This document shows positions 46,431 through 56,502 of a stretch of DNA of 64,000 bases, piece by piece. Position 1 is the stretch's first letter; each line of letters opens with the position of its first letter. A model generated the notes under the pieces. It had not been told where the DNA came from and did no database searches. It was given only the letters and a program-made list of their open reading frames with translations. The DNA is taken from NCBI RefSeq assembly GCF_026914185.1, contig NC_070567.1, forward strand, positions 1,116,001 through 1,180,000, given 5' to 3'. This DNA is from Puccinia triticina. Taxonomy: Eukaryota; Basidiomycota; Pucciniomycetes; Pucciniales; Pucciniaceae. The translations under genes and the position numbers were made by a program.

Positions 46431-47515
46431 CCACCAAAACGCGCTGTCTGTTCGTTGCTCCTGAAGGATTCGTGGGCGGTCATCAAAAGGTTGTGCCTCG
46501 CTGGATGTCTCTGGAACACTGCCCAGGATCACAAACACATGTACATATACCGGTCGACGCAGTAGAAGGTGGCCGCGCTTTTTCCACTCTCAAAATCGAT
46601 CGATGAAATACCACAGCCCACTCATGCCCACCCATAACGATCCCTCTTCTGCTCTCACTGTCTATTTCTTCAGAGATCAACGCTGGACCTCTCATTTTCC
46701 TGACGAATGAATGAGACCACGTCTCTTGTCTTTCCAAGAATGAAGAACTTGCGTTTTTTTGTTTGTTTGTTTGTATCTCACTGTATTCCAATATTGTTGT
46801 TGAGGGTAACACGCGTCATACCCAAGCGGAATCTTTTGTATTGTGTCTACGTAAACATATCAAACTAGCATTTTACGGGGCACAGGGGACATGCTCTGCC
46901 CGGGGGACACAGTGTCTTGCCAAGTCATCGAGGCGAGAGGCTTCAAGACATGGCTTTCTGGCGACTACCGCGGAAGCGAGAGACTTGTTTCGACGGTTTC
47001 CTCAGCCGCTCTTTTCGAGTGGGAGGAGCATCAATATATGGATGCCCTGAAGTTCGACCTGAAGAGTTCTTTACAACCAGCTCGCCGTGAAGATCAAAGC
47101 AGCTTGGTGGCAGGGGTTCAAGGAGGAAACTCTCCGCTATAATTTATCATTCGTTCTTCCTCGGCGAGCAAGAACCTCACAGGTTTTCTTCCCAACGGTA
47201 CAACCAGCTCGTCAGGAGCACTACCAATGAGACGGCTTTATACCTTGCTCGCCGCGAGGAAGCCAGCCTGATGAGCTTCATAACCAGCTCGCGGAAGCTG
47301 GTACCTTCGGAACGCTCACTGTCAGAAACTACATACTAGCGCGATTGAGGTCAGATGATACACAGGAGCCAATCTTCGATGTTAGAGACTATGTACCGCG
47401 TTTGGTGTCGGTGTCGTTCCAGGACTTCCCTACAAAAGAATACTGGACGACCCTGCACATGCCCAACCTCGCCAGACACGTAAACCACCTTTTCGAAAAC
47501 CAAGGACGGTGGATC
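46431..47515. other. Intergenic, no gene recognised
   Basis: The word AACCAGCTCG recurs four times in varied spacing (47075-47300). No credible coding region. Confidence 0.35.
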
Positions 47516-48674
47516 ATGAAGTGGATTTATTTCATGTGTTGCTTGATTCTACTCGCCCAACTCCTTTGCGATCGGGCCGCTGCAGGTTATGGACGGGACC
47601 AAAAGTACGGAGATATGGCAATTCGGGGGGGCTGGCGTGGCCTCCATGGGGACCCTGCTGAAGATCAGCGCTTCGAGAAATTCGAGGGACACAATCAAGG
47701 TGTGTTCTTGCTTCTGACCTCATCTGGACCAGACACGCAATACAAAAACCCTAGACTTTTGCGTCCATCTAACCAAGCTCACTGGACTGTGCTCACCCGG
47801 TGGCCAATCTCGTTATTCAAGAAGCAGAATCGTCTTCCGGTACCGGATTGTTGTCAACGATTCGAAAGAAACTGACCAAGAGTGAGCCGAAAAGTGTTGA
47901 ATATAATCTATGCCCGAATTTCAACCTCAATTGAAAAAAGAGAGTTCACAGGTGGACCGAGCCCAGCAGAAATCTTAGAAAAAAAGGAACTGGGCCGCTG
48001 GCTGGAAGCTATTTGTAAGTGATCTACTCACAATTACAAACGCATATAGTTTTTCTTGTTCGCAGCCATACATACATAACAAATAAAATGACGTTACCTC
48101 CGCAGACGAGTCTGCAAACACCATCAACGCGTTCCTTACTCGTGACTATCATGGTGCGTTCGGGTGACTATCATGGTGCGTTCGGCGAAGGTATGCAATA
48201 TGATGTAAATTTGCTGTTTAACTGACTGGGATTCGATAACCAGGATCATTCGATCGCACCCCGCCAAACTCTTTTACAAATTATGCTCATGGACCGGTCT
48301 CTGAACTGATTACGCTGTTCGACAAACATCAAAAAGATCAACCGGATGTAGAAGAAGATTACAAAATTTGGAAGCTGCTTAAGAAATTGACGAACGGACT
48401 TGCTTTCATGAAGGGAATAAACGATGACGAACTAGCTAGGATTGCGACTGTTGCCCAAGCACTTGCCCATGTTGCTACACCCTACAAAAAGGACGAACAG
48501 CTAACAGCCTTCGAAAGGAATACCCGGGGTTATGTCCTAGCCTTGTTTGATAGGATGTACTCTGCGAAAAAAAAGAAGTGCGCCGATAAAATCTTGTGGG
48601 CTGTAGCAAAAATGTGCGCTCTCAATTTAGACCGACTCCCTCGCAAGACGAGCAGAAGGGATCGTACTCTATAA
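47516..48674 (+). pseudogene. Candidate secreted protein, frame broken by a 22-bp tandem duplication
   Basis: Four exons: 47516-47699, 47952-48014, 48106-48190, 48244-48674. All splice phases agree except that exon 3 contains a perfect 22-bp tandem duplication (about 48143-48186) that shifts the frame to a TGA. Without it the gene would encode 246 residues. Signal peptide MKWIYFMCCLILLAQLLC...; the mature part has no known domain, is mostly helical after residue 100, and ends basic (RLPRKTSRRDRTL). It suits a rust secreted-protein candidate. A downstream ATG at 48088 restores the later frame but lacks a signal peptide. This could be a real null allele or an assembly/read artefact. Confidence 0.65.
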
Positions 48675-48879
48675 TTACATAGTTAAAGAAATATAATATT
48701 CTATTCTATGCAGACCACTCTTGTTGACCCAATTAGCTTAGGAAAGGGTTTTTTCCGGAATAGATATATACATCTCATCATTATAAACCTGATTATTTTT
48801 GAAACATCCAATAGAGATAGTCTATGTATCCACGCAGGTGAGACTTTTTGAGATGCACCCAGGGCGTGAGTGGATGTGA

Positions 48880-49090
48880 TTTGTCCTTGCGAGCGAAAGC
48901 GGGCGAGCAGAGAACCCGTCTCGCCCTCCACCTCTGCTGGATGAAATCGGCCTCGACGAGGTTCTCAGACTCCACTGTCCCGCCCATGCGAAAAACGCGT
49001 CTGTCCTGGACTTGTCGCGAGAGAAACGCGAATCCCTCCTCGTTCTCCAACAAGATCGTAGAGGTCTTCGGAAGAGGGAGTCTCTCTCTT
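48880..49090 (+). pseudogene. Fragment duplicated from the Rap1-type Myb gene (last exon)
   Basis: The stretch reading LDEVLRLHCPAHAKNASVLDLSREKRESLLVLQQD follows the end of the gene at 46290-46400 (LDEILRGLDHPKIAAALDLSPEKMAFVRGLQHD). Upstream, CGGGCGAGCAGAGAACCCGTCTCGCCCT resembles that gene's repeat region. No Myb part is present, so it is a relic of a local duplication. Confidence 0.6.
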
Positions 49091-49751
49091 GAACTCTCTG
49101 GAAACACGGGCAAGGACAAGACAAATCGCATCGGAAGAAGCTGTGGAAATTGCCCACGCTTCCCTAACTCTCGAAATCGGTCGATGATTCCTCAAAATAC
49201 AAATGATTGATTTATGCTTTTTTATATTACAATGTTTTCAAGGGGAATATGTGTGATAACTGAGCGGAATTATTTGTGACATTTCTGTGGTTTGAATGAT
49301 CGGAACTTGCACTGACGTGGTCAGGTGAATAAATTATGAGCAGGTCGTCTCTCATTTCTACCAAACGTTTAGGACCGCGAGAGTGCTGATATTTATGTGT
49401 GCGCCGACAATTGAAAATTGAGAGCACATCTTACAAGATAAATCCGAACCCGTGAGAGATTTTCTATCTGCGCATGGGCAGTGAGTAGTGGGATTTGATA
49501 CCCTTTTTCGGGGGGAATAGGAGGCAGTCAGACTATGAATACAGGACACGAAGAACACACAAGACGAGAGACGTCAAATCAAAGAATGGATCTATTCTGG
49601 ATCGGATCCACTTTGGCTGCTGTCCGTATCATCGCCATCCTCAGCGGATGACCGATTGTTTGCGTGATTCGGATTGGGTACAAGAAGATCATCGTCTTCA
49701 GGCGTCCGCCCTACAAATGCCAAACAGTCGCATCGAATTAGTCCCAATTTT
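49091..49751. other. Intergenic, no gene recognised
   Basis: Short AT-rich stretch and the 3' region of the TSR3 gene. No coding region supported. Confidence 0.4.
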
Positions 49752-50925
49752 TCACACGTGAATGTGATCAAACCCACGTCTTTCCCGTGCTTCGTCTTCA
49801 ATAGTCTGCAGGATTTCTGCTTGTACTGCTTGCATCGCCTGACTATCCTCACAGACGCGATACCTATTAATCAAATCTCTTTGCGGAGCAATCCAGATGT
49901 TTGTATTTGTAATCAGTCTTCTTCTTCTTCTTCTTCAAAAGAAAGGGAACGGATAAGAAGGATTAGAAAAGCGAACTGGTTGAGAGACCAAAAGGCATGA
50001 CCCCATCCGAATTTCTGGAGCAACAATTCGGCCTGAGCTTGAAGACCGACGATGGCGAGAGATCCGGCGACGGCCTCCACACAAGTCAGTTTGTATGGTT
50101 TGCCGTAGTTGACTGGGTTGGCTGCAGTCAGATAAGGCAGCGAGCGATCGCCACTCGTCCGGATCTTCGAGAACGGAATCTCTTCTAGTCGGGCCCATGA
50201 ACATTCAACCACGGCTATCCCAAACTTCTGGATCTGCTCTCGGTCGCTCGGACTGACCGGAACAGTGCCCTCCGGGCTTCATCGTTACAAAGGCAGGTTT
50301 TCTCCTGCTCAGTCTATCGTCCTCAAGATTTTTTAGAGGTTAGTGGGTCTCACCTGAGTACTATCCCGCGAAACCTCTGTCCTACCCTCAATTCGGTCAT
50401 CAATCCAAGTCTGCCCAGCTTTTTCCCCGTGCACTTCCGCGGATCACAATGGTCGAAATCCTAACATATTCACGCGTTTCAGTGAGCGGTCTTGCAGCGT
50501 ATGTTTCGGGGATGCAGATCTCCCTGCTGGGCTTGCTTACCCACATGGCAATCGGAAAGTCGATCTTGACTTCGTTCGACTCTGGGTGGATTGAAAGAGG
50601 CCCCGCATTAGCCAGACAAGAAAATCCAAGGCATGTGCGAAGCAACCGGAGGAAGGGAAAAAGAAAGTCACATAAAAAATCATGATGAAATAGGTCACAC
50701 GCCTGACAAGCCATTCAGTTCATCGTTTCTGGTCCGTTGTTCGTCTTCGGCCTGTTCGTGGTCGAGTTCCTCTTGGGATTTGACGAGCGAGTCCGGGCGA
50801 TCGATGTTGAAGCCATCGGACTGGTAGCGACTGATGTCTTTCTGGGGTCGACTGCTGCCCAGCCGGCGTGGCTTGCACCCTTTCCCTCGTCCGCCACCTC
50901 GGTTCTTGTGGGTGTTCGATGGCAT
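49752..50925 (-). CDS. TSR3: 18S rRNA aminocarboxypropyltransferase
   Basis: Minus-strand exons 50925-50701, 50579-50541, 50460-50354, 50276-49977 and 49878-49752; phases agree and give 265 residues. Family blocks in order: [84 protein letters not shown] and [12 protein letters not shown]. The enzyme adds the aminocarboxypropyl group from S-adenosylmethionine to a hypermodified uridine of 18S rRNA late in 40S maturation, in the cytoplasm. The N-terminal 75 residues are basic then acidic and not conserved. The 49976 donor (GTTCGC) is unusual; other junctions are standard. Confidence 0.92.
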
Positions 50926-51237
50926 CTTGCGCTCGCTTGGGTTCTGCTGCTGGCTTCTTCGCAGTGGTAATGTACTCGGATGGGCTCTGATTACATAAGC
51001 ATATGTATATGCATCAACACACTCTCGGATTGCTGACAGATGAGGTCATACCCAGGTTAACCTGAAAGTCCGAAGGCGCGGAGAATCGCCTTTCACTCCC
51101 AGGAACAAATTCGTTCGCAGAATATGAACGATGTCTGATTCGGAACCAGAGGACAAAGCCGACACAAGCCTCAAAATATGTCAGTCAATTTAAGAATTTT
51201 GTAAAGCAGAAGATCGATTTCTTTGATTGATGAAGCT

Positions 51238-52470
51238 ATGCATGCCTGCACAGATAAGGCTACACGGGAGCTTGGGCGTCTGAGCATCCTGTATCAAATT
51301 GTACTGCGCAGAATATCCAGGCCAACGGAAAATGATGCGATGGTTGATGAACTGGTTGGGAGGAATGAAGTGATAGATAAACTGGAATCGATTCTGCTGC
51401 CTTCAATCAAAGATCGGATCACTTCTTTCCTGCTAGCACTCGACCTACAGAATTTGGGAAAGCAACTAGACGCAAACCTTGATTCAATTCCAGAACTCAC
51501 CTCAGAGATCAATCAGATCCTGGCCAAAACAACCCATGCTGTCGAGTCCGTGTCTGCCCCGTTCGAAGGATCAGAGTACTCCGATGGCCGGAATTTAGGA
51601 CGATGTAAAGAATACAGATGTCGTCTATTATGCGCGAAAGTCAAGGATATCATGTCTGAACACCTCGCTCGCCTATTTGCCAGAAGTGGACACTTTTTGG
51701 AATACTGGGAGCTTTCACGTAAGGATCCGGGCGACTCGTGGGGTCGACAGGAAATGGTTAAAAGGGCGGAAACAGCATCTAGGATTGCAGATACCACCTT
51801 TCGTTTAATCGATCAGACAATCGAGTGGTCCAAAAAATCCGACCTAGCTATCCTACAAGAACATTGGTCAGAGGCAGAAGAAAAGGTCAACGGTGCACTT
51901 GAAGATCTAACACAACTCGCCGCCGATCCGTCGATTGGTTCCGGACAGGCTGCGATGGATGATGAAATGACTCCTAGAAATCGTATTTCTCGACTTGCTA
52001 GACTGAGTATACCAATCGTCAAGTTAACGAGAATCTTCTTGAATAAAATCACGAAGACGACTCCCAAGAAACCATTGTTTACCTTAGATCCAGAGATCAA
52101 TTCGAAGTCCCTCGAGCTTTTAAGTGAAGGTCCAACCAACATTGCTCGGCATCTGGAATACATTGCGAAGTTCTTGGCGGAACAAAATCAGAGAAACGCA
52201 AGGCCCAATATTGCTCGAGACCACAATTCATCTGAACTCCTTCAAATCCCGAAACTCTTTCAATCAACCTTGCTTCTTCTCTCTTTCTATCTCATTCCTT
52301 TGCCTACAACTGCAGTTGATCATCACTCTGTATCCCGACAGCATTTCAAGTCCTGGTTCCATTATTTAGTTTCTCCATATCTTGAGGCAACAGATCGCAT
52401 GCTGGATGCCCTTTTTGACTCTCAAGGTTTTGACTTGCAAAACTTATCTCTGTTGACTAATCATGTATAG
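51238..52470 (+). CDS. Uncharacterised 410-residue helical protein
   Basis: An uninterrupted frame; ATG 51238 is the first in-frame ATG after the stop at 51202. Almost entirely helical and charged, with Leu-rich heptad-like segments (VIDKLESILLPSIKDRITSFLLALDLQNLGKQL). No signal peptide, membrane segment or catalytic motif. Three cysteines only, near residues 4 and 125-135. It resembles, in feel, the lineage-restricted helical families expanded in rusts, but I recognise no named family. A short upstream open piece (ATG 51131, MSDSEPEDKADTSLK) would need a 30-nt intron of wrong phase, so I did not join it. Confidence 0.7.
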   Translation: MHACTDKATRELGRLSILYQIVLRRISRPTENDAMVDELVGRNEVIDKLESILLPSIKDRITSFLLALDLQNLGKQLDANLDSIPELTSEINQILAKTTHAVESVSAPFEGSEYSDGRNLGRCKEYRCRLLCAKVKDIMSEHLARLFARSGHFLEYWELSRKDPGDSWGRQEMVKRAETASRIADTTFRLIDQTIEWSKKSDLAILQEHWSEAEEKVNGALEDLTQLAADPSIGSGQAAMDDEMTPRNRISRLARLSIPIVKLTRIFLNKITKTTPKKPLFTLDPEINSKSLELLSEGPTNIARHLEYIAKFLAEQNQRNARPNIARDHNSSELLQIPKLFQSTLLLLSFYLIPLPTTAVDHHSVSRQHFKSWFHYLVSPYLEATDRMLDALFDSQGFDLQNLSLLTNHV

Positions 52471-53023
52471 CCATCAAACTGCTGTTGTGGTTACGCTATG
52501 CAAGACCAGGCTGTTTGTGTCGCGTTGCGTTTTGGATCACTTGGAAAAATCTAGTGATACCTAACTGCAGCTGACATCGGCATAAGTGCAGCCATCTATC
52601 CATCAGCTAGCCGGTTCAATGCTGTACCAGCCCCCTGCAACAAGGGAGGTTCATTGTTGCAGGTTGTGACTAGGGAGTGAGCAAACTAAATGCTGGAGCA
52701 GTTTTTGGACAGGCATTGGCAGATCACAACCTGACTGGTGCAGTCAAGTTAACTTGAGCCAGCTGATTGATTGATTTGGGATTAATTGAATATAATAAAC
52801 TTACTAAGTCTCTGTCCCTACTTAACCAAGTCCCTGTCCCTGCTTCTGCAAGAGTAGCTTTTGGCTTGGTCAAGATGTGTAGCACTGTGATCTCTTCCTC
52901 TTTGAGGGCACTTAGGAACTATCAGCACATGTTTGCATGAGAGCATTAGCAACTTTTGGTGGTGATGTGTGTCATTCCTCCACAGCAATCACAGCTTAAA
53001 TCAAGTTCATCATTCCACCTGAC
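52471..53023. other. Intergenic, no gene recognised
   Basis: No coding region. GAGAGCATTAGCA at about 52940 resembles the ends of the small inverted-repeat element at 55786-56074, so a relic of that family may be present. Confidence 0.35.
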
Positions 53024-53026
53024 CAC

Positions 53027-55208
53027 CACTATGAAAAAAACTTGAGAAACTGGTGTCAGTTGACATGCCAGATCTGGGCTGATACAATGCCACATTCCTG
53101 AGTTTGTCCAGCTTTATTCCTGGTTGATTCCATGTATTTTTATGGATTAGCTCAGGCTAAGCAGTATGTTCAGACTCTGCTTAACCACACCAGCCACCAC
53201 ACTAACTTTGTGCACAGTTCATTTTGAGCTGCTCAGCTGGCACAGCAGAATACATACAAGCACCCTTTCAAGCGGGAGGCATCCCTCCCTCCAACAGAAA
53301 AGGCCACATGCGCTCACCCACGTGGACCAGGAGGAATAGGGATTCCTCCCGGTCAACAACATAACACAACCGGGAGCAATCCCTCCTGCCCCTGGTCAAC
53401 AACGCAACACCACAGTCGACCGGGCGGAATACCTCCCGGTTGACAGCTATATGCAACTGTCTTGCCTGGGAGGACTCCCTCCCGGTCGACAACGTAACAC
53501 AACAGTCGACCGGGCGGAATCCCTCCAACAGTTGCCCGGGAGAGATCCCTCCAGGACAATGGCCTTGCATAACAGTTGTCACCTGCCAGACAACTGCTTC
53601 ATACAAATGTCGTCCGGGAGGGATCCCTCCCAATCAACGGCCCCATACAACAGTTGCCCAGGAGGGATACCTCCCGGCCAACTGCTTCATACACCAGTTG
53701 TCCGGGAGGAATCCCTCCCGGAAAACAGATACATGCAAGAGTCACCCCGGAGGGATCCCTCCTGGCCAACTGCTTATACACCAGTCGTCCAGGAGGGATC
53801 CCTCCCAAACAACAGCCCCATACAACAGTTGCCCGGGAGCTCCTGGCCGACTGCTTCATACACCAGTTGTCCGGGAGGAATCCCTCCCGGACGACAGATA
53901 CATGCAAGAGTTGCCCGGGAGGGATCCCTCCTGGCTGACTGCTTCATACACCAGTTGTCCAGGAGGGATCCCTCCCAAACAACAGCCCCATACAACAGTT
54001 GCCCGGGAGGGATCCCTCCCGGACAACTGCTTCATACACCAGTTGTCCGGGAGGAATCCCTCCCGGACAACAGATACATGCAAGAGTCGCCCGGGAGGGA
54101 TCCCTCCTGGCCGACTGCTTCATACACCAGTCGTCCAGGAGGGATCCCTCCCAAACAATGGCCCCATACAACAGTCGCCCGGGAGGGATCCCTCCCGGCC
54201 GACTGCTTCATACACCAGTCGTCCAGGAGGGATCCCTCCCGAACAACGGCCCCATACAACAGTCGCCCGGGAGGGATCCCTCCCGGACGGCTGCTTCATA
54301 CACCAGCTGTCTGGGAGGAATCCCTCCTGGACGACAGATACATACAAGAGTCGCCCGGGAGGGATCCCTCCTGGCCAACTGCTTCATCAAACAGTGGTTC
54401 AAGAGGGATCCCTCCCGGGAGACTCTTGCATGTATCTGTCAACCGGGATGGATCCCTCCCGGGCGACTGCTGTATGGGGCCGTTGCTCGGGAGGGATCCC
54501 TCCCGGACAGCGGGTGTATGAAGCATTTGGCCAGGAGGGATCTCTCCCGGGCGACTCTTGTATGTATCTGTTGTCCGGGAAGGATTCCTCCCGGACAACT
54601 GGTGTATGAAGCAGTCGTCCGGGAGGGATCCCTCCGAGGCAACTGTTGTATGGGGCCGTTGTTTGGGAGGGATCCCTCCTGGACAACTGGTGTACAAAGC
54701 AGTCGGCCAGGAGGGATCCCTCCCGGGTGACTCTTGCATGTATCTGTCGTCCGGGAGGGATTCCTCCCGGACAACTGGTGTATGAAGCAGTTGTCCGGGA
54801 GAGATCCTTCCTGGGCGACTGCTGTATGGATGTTGTATGTATCTGTTGTCTGGGAGGGATTCCTCCTGGACAACTGGTGTATGAAGCAGTTGTCCAGGAG
54901 GGATCTCTCCCGGGTGTATGTCAAGCTTAAGGCCTTGTGTGTTAGCTGGAGGGATGCCTCCCAGTTGACAAGGGCACTGGTAATGTATGTACTTAGGTGC
55001 CACTGCTGTACCAGCTGAGCATCTCCAAAGTTAGTGTGGCTAAGCAGAGTCTCAACATACTGCTTAGCCTGAACCGTTGAGTAAATTCCAAATATTCCAG
55101 GGTGCACCACCCTGGGATTCATTTTGTATGAAGCTTGTTCTAAGGGAGACTGAACTCAAGTATGCTGCATGTCAACTGACACCAGTTTCTTGAGTTTTTT
55201 TCATAGTG
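53027..55208. mobile_element. Non-autonomous CACTA-type DNA transposon, fold-back structure
   Basis: Termini CACTATGAAAAAAACT...AGTTTTTTTCATAGTG show the CACTA/TAGTG ends of the CACTA (EnSpm/CMC) superfamily, with a 3-bp target duplication CAC (53024-53026 and 55209-55211), as expected there. The outer ~41 bp are near-perfect inverted repeats, followed by looser inverted segments (GGCTAAGCAGTATGTT...). The interior 53270-54930 is a satellite-like array whose two arms are in opposite orientation, meeting at about 54400. No transposase is encoded, so it would need a source in trans. Confidence 0.8.
53270..54930. repeat. 44-bp palindromic monomer array within the CACTA element
   Basis: The unit is about 44 bp, often in 88-bp dimers: GGGAGGGATCCCTCCCGG (palindrome centred on GGATCC), then a ~26-bp linker with CATACANCAG. 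About 25 monomers lie in the left arm and a dozen in the right, with the linker inverted after ~54400. Because the unit lacks stops and 44 is not a multiple of 3, several frames on both strands stay open over hundreds of codons; these are not genes. Subterminal repeats in CACTA elements are transposase-binding sites, which may be their role here. Confidence 0.85.
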
Positions 55209-55785
55209 CACTAATCTTTTATTCTAAAATCATCAAGGTGGCCTTCACTCTAGGGAATTGCCCAATCCTTTGAAAGATTCACTCAGACAACAGAACACTG
55301 CCTACATGTGCTCCTATCATCTCAAGCTTGAGATCCAAATCATTAAAAGATTAATCCAAGTATATTGAAGCCCTTAGCCTGCAAATTATGAAAAAAAACT
55401 TCAAGGGTTCCCCCTAAAATTCTATCAAAATAACAAAACAAAACTAGGTTTTCCCCTTATAATTATCATCAATGACAAAAAAAAAACAGGGGTTTCCCTT
55501 ATAAGTGGCATGAAAAAAAGAACCAGGGTTTCCCCCAACAATCATAGCACCACAGAAAATTATAAGGACTACCAGCACAATAAAACAATAAACCACATTA
55601 GCAAGATGATGCACTGTGGCCCACTGCCCATCCTTGTCTAGCCAGTTCAAAAATCAGTGAGAGGATGACCCCCAGCTGTTAAGCATCAGGGGGCCACCAA
55701 GTATTCCCCCGTCAAACTGAACAAGTGCAACAGCGGACGGGGGTCAGACAAACACCGGCTGGAAGCCAGCTGGAAGAGTTGCCTG
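55209..55785. other. Intergenic, no gene recognised
   Basis: AT-rich. 55380-55540 contains several GGGTTTCCCC/AGGGTTCCCCC words in loose tandem. No coding region. Confidence 0.35.
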
Positions 55786-56074
55786 AGAGCATTCACATTC
55801 TTTGGGTTAAGTTGAAGATTTGGGGCAACTTAACCCAACCGGCAATCACAGTGGTCCGGGCTAACCCAGGTCAACAAACCTCAGGTTTGATTTCAGGCTA
55901 AGGTCAGCTCAATTTAGGTATCCTAAAACTGAGGCAAGGGTGGTCTCTGCCACTTTAGCCTGAAAATGACCAATCAAATGTGTTTGCCCACTTAGAGGCA
56001 ACCTTGTCAGCTAACCTGCCCACAAACCCGGGCTTATTTGAACCAAAAATCAAGCAAATAAATGTGAATGCTCT
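55786..56074. mobile_element. Small inverted-repeat element (MITE-like)
   Basis: AGAGCATTCACATT at 55786-55799 is matched by its inverse at 56061-56074. The 289-bp interior is non-coding. Flanking bases give no clear target duplication (possibly a mutated TTA/TGA). Confidence 0.4.
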
Positions 56075-56502
56075 TACTGGCTTCTTATTTTTGCACTTTG
56101 GGTTTTGGCAGGAAGTTGAGGTAATGGATGACTTCCTGTCACATCTGGGACCCTTGCAGTTGTGGATTTAGGCCCAAAAGTCAACATTTTCGCAGGGAAA
56201 TCCAGCTTTTGGGGCTCCAGATCACTTTTTCACTTCTGGAAGGCCCTTGGAAAACTCATGATGGACAGGTGGTAGACCGGATCAACAAGTGTATGCTCAA
56301 CTCTACTGGTTGGAGCAGACTGTGATTCTGAATGGCGGGCTCGGTAGCATTCGGGCCAGCCCGGCCGAGCTTGGGCCGGGGGGCAGGGGCGCGTCCGGGC
56401 TGCACCTCCGGGGCTCTCATCCCCGGCCAGCAGCAAACCGGCGCCAGCCAAAGCAAGGAAGAGGGCCACCACCAGCTCAGGAGTCAGGACGAGACGCACA
56501 GG

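Noticed and set aside
46891..47142. 83-codon frame MLCPGDTVSC...
   Set aside because: Short, no upstream signal, no splice partner of matching phase, no recognisable domain.
48019..48225. Short frame from ATG 48088 as the true start of the secreted-protein gene
   Set aside because: It does connect in phase to exon 4 through the duplication, but it lacks a signal peptide and ignores the well-phased upstream exons; kept only as an alternative.
51131..51179. Upstream exon (MSDSEPEDKADTSLK) for the 410-residue protein
   Set aside because: The only available intron would be 30 nt and the phases disagree.
53440..54609. 389- and 356-codon open frames (and several on the other strand) through the CACTA array
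   Set aside because: They arise from a stop-free 44-bp repeat in every frame and strand; no start context, no domain, same peptide in permuted frames.
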